From Verrucomicrobiota bacterium (GTDB lineage: Bacteria > Verrucomicrobiota > Verrucomicrobiia > Limisphaerales > UBA1100), in contig JAPKDK010000003.1 in assembly GCA_028872645.1 (NCBI GenBank), forward strand, positions 1-37,209: 37,209 nucleotides of DNA, read 5' to 3'. Under the pieces are notes generated by a model. It was not told the origin of the DNA. It saw only the letters and a program-made list of their open reading frames with translations, and did no database searches. A program made the position numbers and the translations under genes. This document shows, in pieces, positions 7,588-16,103 of the stretch; position 1 is the stretch's first letter, and every line of letters begins with the position of its first letter.

Positions 7588-9003
7588 ATGGCGTTTATCC
7601 ACGACGATTTTTTGTTAGGCAATGAGCCGGCGCGCCGGTTGTACCACGAGTACGCCGCGGGCGAGCCGATTCTGGATTACCACAACCACCTGCCGCCGGC
7701 GGAGATTGCGGGCAACCGGCAGTTCGCAAACCTCAGCGAGGTGTGGCTCGAAGGCGACCATTACAAGTGGCGGGCCATGCGCGCCAATGGCGAGCCCGAA
7801 GAGGCCATCACCGGCAGCTCCGACGCCAAGCAAAAATTCCTCGCGTGGGCGCGCACGGTGCCACACACGCTTTGCAATCCGCTCTATCACTGGACCCATT
7901 TGGAATTGAGCCGGCACTTCGGCATCGATACTTTGCTGGACGAATCGACGGCGGAGGAAATCTGGGAAACCGCCAACGCCAAGCTCGCGCAGCCGGAACT
8001 TTCGGTGCACGGAGTTTTGAAACAGTTCGACGTTCGCGCGCTGTGCACCACCGATGACCCCACCGAAAGCCTCGCGCAACACGAGGCTATCGCCGCGCTG
8101 GGCCTCGACACGAAGGTGTACCCGACCTTCCGCCCCGACAAGGCTTGGCGGGTCGATGAGCCGGAGCTGTTCAACGCATGGGCCGACAAGCTCGCTGACG
8201 CCGCCATTGGCGACACGGGGACGCTGACTGGCTTTCTCGCAGCGCTCGAAAAACGCATCGACGATTTCCACACCATCGGCTCGCGGCTCAGCGACCACAG
8301 CTTCCCGTACGCTTACGCCGATTTCCCCGGCGACGCGAAGGCCGCCGCCATTTTTAACAAGGCCCGCGCGGGCACCGCCGCCACGCTGAAGGAACAGGAG
8401 CAATTCGGCGCGCACATCATGCAGCACCTCGGTCGCTGCTATGCCCAACGCGGCTGGGCGATGCAATTGCACATTGGCCCGCTGCGCAACAACAACTCGC
8501 GCCTCTTCAAAACCATCGGCCCCGACATCGGCTGCGACTCCATCGGCGACTGGCAACAAGCCGCGCCGCTCTCCGCGTTTCTCGACCGCCTTGACCGCGA
8601 TCAGTCGCTGCCAAAAACCATCCTTTATAATAATAACCCGATGGACAATTTAACCTTCGCCACAGTGATCGGAAATTTCCAGGGGGATGCAACGGGGATG
8701 CCGGGCAAAATGCAGTTCGGCAGCGGCTGGTGGCACGCCGACCAACAGGAAGGTATGGAATGGCAAATGAAAGCCCTTGCCAACACCGGCCTTCTCTCCC
8801 GCTTCATCGGCATGCTCACCGACTCGCGTTCGTTTCTAAGCTTCCCACGCCACGAATATTTCCGCCGCACCCTCTGCAACCTCATCGGCGAATCCATGGC
8901 CAACGGCAAACTTCCCGACGACTACAGCCTCGTCGGCGGCATGGTGAAACGCATCAGCTACCAAAACGCGAGAGAGTATTTGAAGTTGGTTGTGGCGGAC
9001 TAA
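7588..9003 (+). CDS. uxaC: Uronate isomerase (glucuronate isomerase)
   Basis: A 471-residue protein, the normal length for UxaC, which interconverts D-glucuronate and D-fructuronate (or D-galacturonate and D-tagaturonate) in the cytoplasm. Recognisable blocks are MAFIHDDFLLGNEPARRLYH, the metal-site region ILDYHNHLPP, TFRPDKAW, the central AMQLHIGPLRNNNSRLF, and the end stretch FGSGWWHADQQEGME with GMLTDSRSFLSFPRHEYFRR. It belongs to the amidohydrolase superfamily. The ATG follows a leader shared with the truncated copy at 6543. It ends convergently with the NHL gene, overlapping it by four bases. It provides the entry step for uronic acids, in keeping with the sugar-acid remnants just upstream, which were probably once part of the same pathway cluster. 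Confidence 0.96.
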   Translation: MAFIHDDFLLGNEPARRLYHEYAAGEPILDYHNHLPPAEIAGNRQFANLSEVWLEGDHYKWRAMRANGEPEEAITGSSDAKQKFLAWARTVPHTLCNPLYHWTHLELSRHFGIDTLLDESTAEEIWETANAKLAQPELSVHGVLKQFDVRALCTTDDPTESLAQHEAIAALGLDTKVYPTFRPDKAWRVDEPELFNAWADKLADAAIGDTGTLTGFLAALEKRIDDFHTIGSRLSDHSFPYAYADFPGDAKAAAIFNKARAGTAATLKEQEQFGAHIMQHLGRCYAQRGWAMQLHIGPLRNNNSRLFKTIGPDIGCDSIGDWQQAAPLSAFLDRLDRDQSLPKTILYNNNPMDNLTFATVIGNFQGDATGMPGKMQFGSGWWHADQQEGMEWQMKALANTGLLSRFIGMLTDSRSFLSFPRHEYFRRTLCNLIGESMANGKLPDDYSLVGGMVKRISYQNAREYLKLVVAD

Positions 9004-10028
9004 TCAATCCGCAGAATGCGGTTGTGGCCGGTGTCGACAACGTAAAGCTTCCCCTTTTCCCACGTGACGCCGTGTGGGTAATCAAGCTTCACTTTCCCGT
9101 GGCCGAGCACCGTTGAGACCTTGCCGGTCTTGGGGTTATACTTCCGGATTAGATCATTCGCCTCGTCGGCAATGTAAACGTTGTCCGCATCGTCCACGCA
9201 AATGTGCTTGGGTGCGCCGAGGGTGGCCAGTTTTCCGGGGCCATCTTTTTTGCCGCGCTTGCCGGTGCCGGCGACAGTGTAGATTTTGCCGTTGGGGCGC
9301 ACGACGCGCAACGCGTGGCCGCTGCGCTCGAGGATGTAAACATTGCCCTTCGAGTCGGGCGCAACGGCGCGCGGGTCGAAGAGCGGTGCGGCGGTGGCCT
9401 TCGCGCCATCCTTGGGCACCCCGCGCCTGCCATTGCCCGCAAGGGTGTTGACTTTGCCGGTCTTTAAATCCGCCACGCGAATGCGTCGGTTGCCGATGTC
9501 CGCAATGTAAATCTTGTCGTGCGCGGCGTTCATGGTGATGCACATCACATTGGTAAACGTCGCTTTTCCGTTTGGCCCACCGTCCCCACTGAAACCTTTG
9601 TTGCCCGTACCGATCACGGTGCTGATGCGGCCTTTCGTATCAATTTTGCGAACACAGAAATTCCACGTGTCGCTGATATACACGTCGCCCTTGGGCATCA
9701 CGGCCACGTTGTGCATGCCATTAAAAGTAGCGTCCTTCGCGGGGCCGCCGTCGCCCTTGTAACTTTTGCTGCCATCGCCGCCGATGGTGGTGAAGACATT
9801 GCGCGGCGTCAGCTTGTGCACGCGACCCCCACCGAGTTCCACAATCCACATGTTGCCCTTCGCATCAAAATCCACGCCGAAAGGCTGCTTCAGCGGATTC
9901 AGCTGAGTGGTCAACGGCCCGCCTTCGCCGGGATTCCAACTGCCGTAAATGAGAGACACCTTGGATTCAGCCGCGCACGCAGAGTTCGAGATGAGGCACG
10001 CGGCAAAAAGTGGAAGGATGGTTTTCAT
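9000..10028 (-). CDS. Secreted NHL-repeat beta-propeller protein
   Basis: A 342-residue protein with a signal peptide (MKTILPLFAACLISNSACA) followed by NHL-type propeller repeats. Typical blade signatures recur: PFGVDFDAKGNMWIVELGGG, AVMPKGDVYISDTWN, KIYIADIGNRRIRV, PKGNVYILERSGHALRVV-like, NVYIADEANDLIRKYN and KLYVVDTGHNRIL. Glycine-rich linkers (GTGNKGFSGDGGP, GTGKRGKKDGPG) join the blades, a pattern common in secreted propellers of the PVC group. No catalytic residues can be assigned; binding or a lactonase-like activity are both possible. It is convergent with uxaC and divergent from the SDR gene, with only 66 bases between the two starts, so those two may share a control region. Confidence 0.85.
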   Translation of the reverse strand: MKTILPLFAACLISNSACAAESKVSLIYGSWNPGEGGPLTTQLNPLKQPFGVDFDAKGNMWIVELGGGRVHKLTPRNVFTTIGGDGSKSYKGDGGPAKDATFNGMHNVAVMPKGDVYISDTWNFCVRKIDTKGRISTVIGTGNKGFSGDGGPNGKATFTNVMCITMNAAHDKIYIADIGNRRIRVADLKTGKVNTLAGNGRRGVPKDGAKATAAPLFDPRAVAPDSKGNVYILERSGHALRVVRPNGKIYTVAGTGKRGKKDGPGKLATLGAPKHICVDDADNVYIADEANDLIRKYNPKTGKVSTVLGHGKVKLDYPHGVTWEKGKLYVVDTGHNRILRID

Positions 10029-10094
10029 ATGCGCGGATTGTCACAGGTACCGCCGGGCTTGGCAATGCACGGTTGGATCGGTATCGTCCGGCGC

Positions 10095-10820
10095 ATGAGT
10101 TTAACGGGACAAAACGCATTGGTGCTGGGCGGCGGCTCAGGAATGGGCGAGGCAATTGCGCTGGCGCTGGCGAAGGAGGGCATGAACGTGGCCATCGCCG
10201 GTCGGCGGTTGGAAAATCTTGATGCCGTGGCAGCGCAGTCGGACACCGAAATGCTGACGCGCACCGCCGACGTGGGCGATCGCGAAAGTGTGCGGGCACT
10301 ATTCGAATGGTTCGCGGGGAGGTTTGACCGGCTGCATTTGTTGGTGAACAGCGCGGGCGTGAATGTGCCCAACCGCTCAATGGCCGAGCTATCGCCGGAA
10401 GATTGGGACAAGCTCATGCGCATCAACGCCACCGGCGCGTTCAACTGTTTGCACTTCGGTCTGCCGTTGATGCGGCCGCACAAGGCGGGATTGATCATCA
10501 ACATTTCGTCCATCGCCGGCTTGCGCGCGAACCCTCTCGGCGGGGTGGCTTACAACGCCAGCAAGTTTGCCATGAACGCGCTGGGCACTTCCGCGGCGGG
10601 TGATGAACTGAAAAACAACATCCGTATCACGACGATTTGCCCCGGTGAAGTGGATACGCCCATTCTCGATGACCGCCCCGAGCCGCCCAGCGCCGAACAT
10701 CGCGCCACGATTTTGAGAGCCACCGACGTGGCCGAAATGGTCGTCGCCGTCGCCCGGCTCCCCGCCCGCGCACACGTGCCGGAACTGACGATCAAGCCGA
10801 CGTCGCAGTTGTTCGTGTGA
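10095..10820 (+). CDS. Short-chain dehydrogenase/reductase (SDR)
   Basis: A 241-residue classical SDR acting on an alcohol or ketone with NAD(P). The nucleotide-binding loop is LGGGSGMGEAIA, the adenine-side motif is LVNSAGVN, the active serine lies in NISSIAG, and the catalytic Y-x-x-x-K is YNASK. TICPGEVDTPI follows as expected. I start at ATG 10095 because the Rossmann fold begins immediately after it; the track ORF from 9519 adds about 190 residues that are antisense to the NHL gene and are not credible. An ATG 30 bases upstream would add ten residues. The substrate is unknown. It stands alone on the plus strand and is followed by a strong inverted repeat. Confidence 0.9.
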   Translation: MSLTGQNALVLGGGSGMGEAIALALAKEGMNVAIAGRRLENLDAVAAQSDTEMLTRTADVGDRESVRALFEWFAGRFDRLHLLVNSAGVNVPNRSMAELSPEDWDKLMRINATGAFNCLHFGLPLMRPHKAGLIINISSIAGLRANPLGGVAYNASKFAMNALGTSAAGDELKNNIRITTICPGEVDTPILDDRPEPPSAEHRATILRATDVAEMVVAVARLPARAHVPELTIKPTSQLFV

Positions 10821-10828
10821 ACTCATTT

Positions 10829-10885
10829 TTCACCACAGAGGCACAGAGAACACAGAGGTGAAAATCTCTGTGCCTCTGTGGTGAA
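10829..10885. repeat. Perfect 21-base inverted repeat of the CACAGAGG family
   Basis: Arms 10829-10849 and 10865-10885 (TTCACCACAGAGGCACAGAG plus A, and its exact complement) flank a 15-base loop that itself holds another CACAGAGG. It begins eight bases after the SDR stop, so the transcript would fold into a long hairpin; there is no following T-run, so it is not a classical terminator. Related partial copies lie at 6150 and near 18726, so this is a dispersed element rather than a gene-specific signal. Confidence 0.85.
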
Positions 10886-10987
10886 TTTACTGCTCCCCTT
10901 CGTGACTCCAGCCCATAAAAAGGTGGCAATTACGCGCGCGTTCTGCTAATTATCCAAAACGGAACCACGCTGGCCCGCAGGTTTTTA

Positions 10988-12241
10988 ATGTTTGCCCGCA
11001 AACAGATCGACATCGGTTACCGCGACTTAGCTGCAGCCTTGGGCTATTGCCTGTGGCCAAGGTCGAGTCGGCAGCGCCTTGAGACAGAGCTTACGCAGCT
11101 TTGGGCCGAGGGTGGCGATGCGGTCACCGCGCTTTCTGTTCGCACCGCTTTCGATTGTTGGTTGGCCACCGTTAATCTTCCGCGCGGCAGCGAGGTCATC
11201 ATTAGCGGCATCAACATCCCCGACATGGCGCGCATCCTCGAACATCACGGGCTGCAAATGGTGCCGGTGGATGTGGATTTGCACACTATGGAAATCCTCG
11301 CCGACGAAGTGGAGGACGCCATCACCCCGCGCACGCGGCTGGTGCTCGTGGCGCATCTCTTCGGCTCGCGCATGGACATGGATCCGGTTTTTAAAATCAC
11401 CGGCCAACATCCGGATATTTTGGTTGTGGAAGACTGCGCGCAGGCGTTTGACGGATGCGAAGGCTATCGCGGCGATGCCCGCAGCGCACTCAGCCTCTTT
11501 AGCTTCGGCGCCATCAAAACCGCCAGCGCATTGGGCGGTGCCCTGGCCCGCGTACGCAATACCGACGTGCGCGAACGGATGCGCACGATGATGGCCGAGT
11601 ACCCCGCGCAAGGCCGCGGTTATTTTTTCAAACGCACTCTGAAATTTGCCGCACTCAAGACGCTTGGCCTCAACTGGATTTACACCGCTTTCACCCAAGC
11701 CTGCGGAATGTTTGGGGTGGATTATGATTTGCTCGTCGTCAACGCTGTGCGCGGATTTCGTGGCGATCTCATCCCGCTCCTGCACCGCCAACCCGCCCTG
11801 CCCCAACTGGCACTCTTGCGGCGGCGGCTGCGCCAATACCCACGCTCCCGACTTGAGGCCCGCCGCCACGCCGGCCAGCTTGTTAACCATCAGCTACCCA
11901 CCTCACTCCGCTGCGCCGGCCACGCTAACCCGCATAACACGTGGTGGCTCTTTCCAGTTTATACCAACTACAAGTCCGAACTGGTCAACGACCTGCGCGC
12001 CGAAGGTTTTGACGCCACCGCCTCCTCCTCCCAACTCTGCGCAATGGAAGGTGTGGACGGACCCGCAGTTGATTGTGAGGATTTCATTGACGGCACCGTA
12101 TACGTGCCCGTCTATGCTGACATCCCACACGATGCACTCGACCGCCTAGCCGCAACTCTCCGACAGCACGCCCAAGCCATCCCCAGCGCACTCGAGGAAG
12201 AACCGGAAACAGAACTGGAACCGGCAATTCTGGCCGATTAA
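10988..12241 (+). CDS. DegT/DnrJ/EryC1/StrS-family PLP enzyme
   Basis: A 417-residue protein of the sugar-aminotransferase fold (type I PLP enzymes). Seen in order: ALSVRTAFDCWLATVNLP at the cofactor phosphate region, EVIISGINIPDMARILEHHG, VVEDCAQAFDGCEGYRGD (PLP-ring aspartate in the usual EDxAQ setting), and SLFSFGAIKTASALGGALAR, where the lysine is the expected Schiff-base residue. Family members usually transaminate nucleotide keto-sugars. Here the second half is diverged and Arg-rich (QLALLRRRLRQYPRSRLEAR), and no nucleotide-sugar genes lie nearby, so the substrate is open. It is followed 58 bases later by the rhomboid gene in the same direction. It lacks a signal peptide and should be cytoplasmic. 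Confidence 0.8.
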   Translation: MFARKQIDIGYRDLAAALGYCLWPRSSRQRLETELTQLWAEGGDAVTALSVRTAFDCWLATVNLPRGSEVIISGINIPDMARILEHHGLQMVPVDVDLHTMEILADEVEDAITPRTRLVLVAHLFGSRMDMDPVFKITGQHPDILVVEDCAQAFDGCEGYRGDARSALSLFSFGAIKTASALGGALARVRNTDVRERMRTMMAEYPAQGRGYFFKRTLKFAALKTLGLNWIYTAFTQACGMFGVDYDLLVVNAVRGFRGDLIPLLHRQPALPQLALLRRRLRQYPRSRLEARRHAGQLVNHQLPTSLRCAGHANPHNTWWLFPVYTNYKSELVNDLRAEGFDATASSSQLCAMEGVDGPAVDCEDFIDGTVYVPVYADIPHDALDRLAATLRQHAQAIPSALEEEPETELEPAILAD

Positions 12242-12299
12242 TTCTTTTTTTCTCAAAAAAGCCTGACTCCGGTCCACATTTCGTCTTCAATCCGCGCCG

Positions 12300-13268
12300 A
12301 TGCGTGCGATTGATGAATTCTCCAGTGAACAGGAAGCCCGGCTACTGGGCGATTACCTGTACGCCAAGGGCATCAGCAATGACGTGGACGAGGAAGATGG
12401 CGTGTGGACGCTGTGGATTCACGATGACGATCAACTCGCAAAAGCCAAAGACGAACTGAAGGCGTTCCGTTCCAACCCCACCAACAGCCAATACGCCGAG
12501 GGCGCCCGTCAAGCCGCCACCCTGCGTAAAGAGGAAGCCCAAGCAGATGCACTCGCGGCAAAACGCCAAGTGGATGTGCGCACCCAAGTCTTTGGGCAAA
12601 GCACGACGGGCACGCCGTATCTCACGTTTCTAATCATCGGTCTTTGCGTGATGGTTCAGGTGATGACCGTGGCGGAAAAAGATGTCAGTAAGCTCAAGAT
12701 TTCTAACTTCCCCGCAAAGCAACATATCACCGTTACTCGGGTTTTAACTGGGGAAGAAACACAGAAAGTAAACGACACTTTTCTGGCGGAAATAACAGGC
12801 AAAAAAGTGTTGGTAGGCAGCAAATATGAAAAGGCGGGGACTGGCCAAGTGTGGCGACTGGTGACGCCCATTCTTTTGCACTTCGGCTGGATGCATTTTA
12901 TTTTCAACCTTTACTGGCTATATTTTTTAGGCGGCGGCATGGAAGGCAAACTCGGTACAGGACGATTCCTAGGGTTCATTCTGTTGGCGGCCGTTCTTTC
13001 CAACCTCGGCCAATACCTGCTCAGCGGGCCCAACTTTGGCGGAATGTCAGGTGTCAACTACGGGCTCTTCGGCTACCTTTGGATTCGCGGTAACCGCGAT
13101 CCAAGCTTTGGCCTGCAGCTCGATCAGGGGACCATCGCGATGCTTCTCATTTGGTTTGCCCTTTGTTTTACCGGTCTTGTCGGCCCCATCGCTAACACCG
13201 CCCATACGCTGGGATTAGTCGTAGGCGTCGCCGGCGGCTGGCTCGCCGCCCAACGGGCGATGCGGTAA
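12300..13268 (+). CDS. Rhomboid-family intramembrane serine protease, GlpG-like
   Basis: A 322-residue protein. The first 70 residues (FSSEQEARLLGDYLYAKGIS and following) resemble the small cytoplasmic N-terminal domain of GlpG. A first membrane segment (PYLTFLIIGLCVMVQVM) and a long loop come next, then the rhomboid core: HFGWMHFIFNLYWLYFLGG (the HxxxN helix), GGMSGVNYGLFGY with the catalytic Ser at residue 250, and NTAHTLGLVVGVAGG with the catalytic His at residue 302. The Ser-to-His spacing of 52 is close to that of E. coli GlpG. It would cleave transmembrane substrates within the inner membrane. Substrates cannot be predicted. It converges with the L,D-transpeptidase gene across a 52-base gap that has a T-rich run but no clear hairpin. 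Confidence 0.93.
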   Translation: MRAIDEFSSEQEARLLGDYLYAKGISNDVDEEDGVWTLWIHDDDQLAKAKDELKAFRSNPTNSQYAEGARQAATLRKEEAQADALAAKRQVDVRTQVFGQSTTGTPYLTFLIIGLCVMVQVMTVAEKDVSKLKISNFPAKQHITVTRVLTGEETQKVNDTFLAEITGKKVLVGSKYEKAGTGQVWRLVTPILLHFGWMHFIFNLYWLYFLGGGMEGKLGTGRFLGFILLAAVLSNLGQYLLSGPNFGGMSGVNYGLFGYLWIRGNRDPSFGLQLDQGTIAMLLIWFALCFTGLVGPIANTAHTLGLVVGVAGGWLAAQRAMR

Positions 13269-13320
13269 TTGGGAGGGACGATTTCCACCTCGTCTTGTTT
13301 TCTTTTTTTTTTCAAGCCGC

Positions 13321-14121
13321 CTAGCGCATATCGGCACCGAATTGATATTTTTTATCATTCACCGTCACATTCGGTGGCCGCTTGGTTTTTTTAAACCAAT
13401 CGTAGCCGGCCTTAAGATTTTCCCATTCGCTCATCCACTTGGATTTCCGGTGGCGTTTCATATTGGCCTCAGTCATCCGAAAGGGAAAACAATGCACGCG
13501 AAAAAAGCGTTGGCCGTTTTGCTGCGCGGCGGCGCACAATGAATAAATTTCCTCAATGCGCGGATCGGTCATCGCGTAGCAGCCGATGCTCACGCAATTG
13601 CCGTGCACCATCAACGCGCTGCCGGTGCGTTGGCGCGCTCGGTCATAGGCATTGGGATAGCCAAGGTTAAAAGACAAATGAAACCGACTGCGCGGATTCA
13701 TTCGCGCGCTCGGCACAAAATAAAACCCTTCTGGCGCTTGCCCATCGCCCTCCTTCAGCTTGGGGCCCAGCTCGCCGGAAAATTTACAAATGACCCACGT
13801 CTTGAAAAGTTTAAACTGTTTCCCATCATCCACCCACAGCTCGAGCTGTTTCTCTTCCTTAAAAACACGAATGTACACTGGCGCGCCCCAGTGCAAGCCT
13901 TTCACACGGAGGGCCGCTTCCAGCGCCGGGCGGACCCGCTTTGACGCAGCCGCAAAACGATCTGAGCGCGGCGCATATCTCCACGCGGACAAAGCAAATA
14001 CGCCAAAAAACAACACGCCGATGACCAGCAAGAATCGCAAGCGACTATTTTCCCTAAACACGCGGCAGACATTAGATAAATCCAACGAATCGAGCCATCG
14101 CAAGTTATGGACAAGCGGCAA
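13321..14121 (-). CDS. L,D-transpeptidase (YkuD) family protein, membrane-anchored
   Basis: One hydrophobic segment (RFLLVIGVLFFGVFALSAW) near the N-terminus is followed by a periplasmic YkuD domain. The catalytic block is SALMVHGNCVSIGCYAMTD, with the HG and S-x-GC residues of cysteine L,D-transpeptidases, and the preceding FHLSFNLGYPNAYDRA is typical. The family cross-links peptidoglycan or attaches proteins to it; members of this subgroup (ErfK/YafK-like) may instead cut or modify it. There is no ATG before the membrane helix. The track start is TTG 14121, 14 bases after the upstream hydrolase stop, and a GTG at VFRENSRLRF is another candidate, so the start is uncertain. It probably belongs to the operon above it. 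Confidence 0.85.
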   Translation of the reverse strand: MPLVHNLRWLDSLDLSNVCRVFRENSRLRFLLVIGVLFFGVFALSAWRYAPRSDRFAAASKRVRPALEAALRVKGLHWGAPVYIRVFKEEKQLELWVDDGKQFKLFKTWVICKFSGELGPKLKEGDGQAPEGFYFVPSARMNPRSRFHLSFNLGYPNAYDRARQRTGSALMVHGNCVSIGCYAMTDPRIEEIYSLCAAAQQNGQRFFRVHCFPFRMTEANMKRHRKSKWMSEWENLKAGYDWFKKTKRPPNVTVNDKKYQFGADMR

Positions 14122-14135
14122 TCGCTCGATGCGAT

Positions 14136-15242
14136 TTATCGACTTGTGGGCACCGTTTCGTCGGCCAGCTTTTCGCCTTTTCCTCGCAAATGCCGCCTCA
14201 GAAACAAGCGCACCTGATTCTCACCCACAGCCCGTGGCGCGTTGTGGCCACCGTCTTCCACTGTGATAAGCGTGGATTCCACACCAACTTTCTTTAATGC
14301 CGCGTGGTAGATCTGCGATTGATGAAACGGCACCAACGGATCCTTGGTACCATGCACGTGCAAATGCGGCGCATCATCCTTGCTGACATGTGTGAGTGGT
14401 GAAGCTTGCCGCGTCTTCTCCTTCGCCTCCTGAATCGGTGCGCCGATCAGCAAGCTTTCAGGAGAATCGGGAGCATTATGCTTCATGCGACTCGGATGAT
14501 CATCCATTTGCAACAACGCACTGGGGCCATAATAATTTACCACGGCCGTTACACGACTGGATTGGCCGAGGTGCTTGCCTTGTTTACCTTCCAACTCCTT
14601 CACGCCACCAGTTGATCCGAGCATGGAAACCAGATGCCCACCAGCTGAGGAACCCCATACCGCAATCTTGTCTGGATCTATTCCGTGTTCCTTCGCGTTG
14701 CCGCGCAACCATCGGATGGCTGCCTTACAGTCGTGAATCTGTGCCGGCCAAATGGCTTCACCCGTGAGCCGGTAGCCGATACTTACGCCGACAAATTGGC
14801 CGGTTTTGACCAAGCCTGTCACCCGGTTTATGCCACTATTCTTGTTGCCGTTGCGCCAACCACCACCATGAATGAAAGCGATCACCGGCAGCGATTCCTT
14901 GCCTTCACGCTTCACCGGCAAAATCAAATCGAGCATCTGCCTCGGGTTCTCTGTGCCGGCATAGAGAATGTCTCGCTGCACCTTGACATCTCTTGGTTGA
15001 GATGGCTCGGCATTACGAGGGCGTTTTAAGAAGCGCAAATGCTCTTCCATTGTAATGGTGCCATCCTTGTTGGCATCCACTCGCGAGAAATTGCGCCGGG
15101 CATTTTGTGGCAATTCTGACAGCATCAGTTTACCGTCCTTGTTCCTGTCCCACTGCTTGAACAATGCCTCCGGTGAAGCCTTTTGCGCCGAAGCCCATGG
15201 CCCAAGCGTCACCAAAAATATGCCACAAATAACCTTCTTCAT
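14136..15242 (-). CDS. Secreted alpha/beta hydrolase (esterase) with N-terminal EF-hand pair
   Basis: A 368-residue protein. A signal peptide (MKKVICGIFLVTLGPWASAQ) is followed by two EF-hand loops, DRNKDGKLMLSEL and DANKDGTITMEEH, which are expected to bind calcium. After these comes a BD-FAE/carboxylesterase-like domain: FIHGGGWRNG (oxyanion hole), VWGSSAGGHLVSM (nucleophile Ser), HGTKDPLVPFH (acid) and EDGGHNAP (His). Proteins of this kind in PVC genomes are often carbohydrate or aryl esterases, so removal of acetyl or feruloyl groups from polysaccharide is plausible but inferred. The ATG overlaps the upstream hydrolase stop by ATGA. The neighbours are a second hydrolase, a PIG-L deacetylase and a sulfatase. 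Confidence 0.9.
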   Translation of the reverse strand: MKKVICGIFLVTLGPWASAQKASPEALFKQWDRNKDGKLMLSELPQNARRNFSRVDANKDGTITMEEHLRFLKRPRNAEPSQPRDVKVQRDILYAGTENPRQMLDLILPVKREGKESLPVIAFIHGGGWRNGNKNSGINRVTGLVKTGQFVGVSIGYRLTGEAIWPAQIHDCKAAIRWLRGNAKEHGIDPDKIAVWGSSAGGHLVSMLGSTGGVKELEGKQGKHLGQSSRVTAVVNYYGPSALLQMDDHPSRMKHNAPDSPESLLIGAPIQEAKEKTRQASPLTHVSKDDAPHLHVHGTKDPLVPFHQSQIYHAALKKVGVESTLITVEDGGHNAPRAVGENQVRLFLRRHLRGKGEKLADETVPTSR

Positions 15243-16099
15243 TTCGGCTCCTTCGTGATTGTCGGCTCACCCTTCAGCCACCCAAGCGAATTCAGGAAAT
15301 CATCCATCTTGATTACGGTGTCTGGATAAGCATCACCCTTACTTTTGTTAAAGAACCCATGAGTCGCCCCCTCGTAAAGGTGCAGCTCACTACGGCTACC
15401 CACAGCCACCAAACGTTTTTCGTACTCCTGAGCGGTACTCACCGGAATCAGTTTATCCTTGGTCCCAAGAAAAACAATCGTCGGAGGAGCTCCCTTGCGA
15501 ATATTGTGCATCGGAGAAATCTCCTTCCAACGTGGTTTCACCCGATCATACCCATAGCCCTTGGAGCTGTTATCATAAACCGGATTAAAGAGTACCAGCA
15601 CATCAGGCTTGCTGCTGACCTTTAGGTTCTCGCCTTCCTCTTCCAACCCCGGGCAATTACCCGTAGCCGCAGCAACGTGCCCACCAGCCGAACCACCGCC
15701 CGCAGCCACGCGCTTGGGATCCACTCCCAATTTAGCAGCGTTGGCCCGCACCCAACGGATGGCTGACTTGCCATCTTTCACACACTCAAAGGGGGTTGTC
15801 TTGTTACGGCTTTTCACTCGGTACTCCGCAGTGATCGCCACCATCCCTCGCGAGGCGAGATACGTACAGTGAGGTTCAAATTGCTTAGGTGTCCCCCCGC
15901 TCCAGCCCCCTCCAAAGAAGAATACAATTGCCGGGCGTCGATCCGAGGCCTTGTGGTCCTTAGGATTAAATACGTGCAAGAACAGTTTGGTGTCCTCCAC
16001 TTGTTTATACTGAATGACCTTCGCTCCATCGAGTTTGACCAATTGGGCTGAGACCGCTAGTGGCAGCACGAATGAGAGTAGGAGTAATGCGCGTTTCAT
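15239..16099 (-). CDS. Secreted alpha/beta hydrolase (esterase/acetylesterase-like)
   Basis: A 286-residue hydrolase with a clean signal peptide (MKRALLLLSFVLPLAVSAQ). The oxyanion-hole motif HGGGW appears here as VFFFGGGWSGG, with His replaced by Phe. The nucleophile elbow is AAGGGSAGGHVAAATG, the acid is in LGTKDKLIPV and the His in GATHGFFN. It belongs to the same broad family as the next gene but lacks EF-hands. It starts four bases after the PIG-L stop and overlaps the following gene by ATGA, so it is clearly co-transcribed. A role in trimming ester groups from polysaccharides fits the sulfatase-deacetylase context; the substrate is unknown. Confidence 0.9.
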   Translation of the reverse strand: MKRALLLLSFVLPLAVSAQLVKLDGAKVIQYKQVEDTKLFLHVFNPKDHKASDRRPAIVFFFGGGWSGGTPKQFEPHCTYLASRGMVAITAEYRVKSRNKTTPFECVKDGKSAIRWVRANAAKLGVDPKRVAAGGGSAGGHVAAATGNCPGLEEEGENLKVSSKPDVLVLFNPVYDNSSKGYGYDRVKPRWKEISPMHNIRKGAPPTIVFLGTKDKLIPVSTAQEYEKRLVAVGSRSELHLYEGATHGFFNKSKGDAYPDTVIKMDDFLNSLGWLKGEPTITKEPK

Positions 16100-16103
16100 G
16101 AAT

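Noticed and set aside
7615-8559. 314-codon minus-strand ORF
   Set aside because: Antisense to uxaC, which is recognised along its full length.
9519-10094. Long N-terminal extension of the SDR in the ORF track
   Set aside because: The extension overlaps the NHL gene on the other strand and precedes a complete SDR fold that starts at ATG 10095.
11027-11890. 287-codon minus-strand ORF
   Set aside because: Antisense to the DegT-type gene, without motifs.
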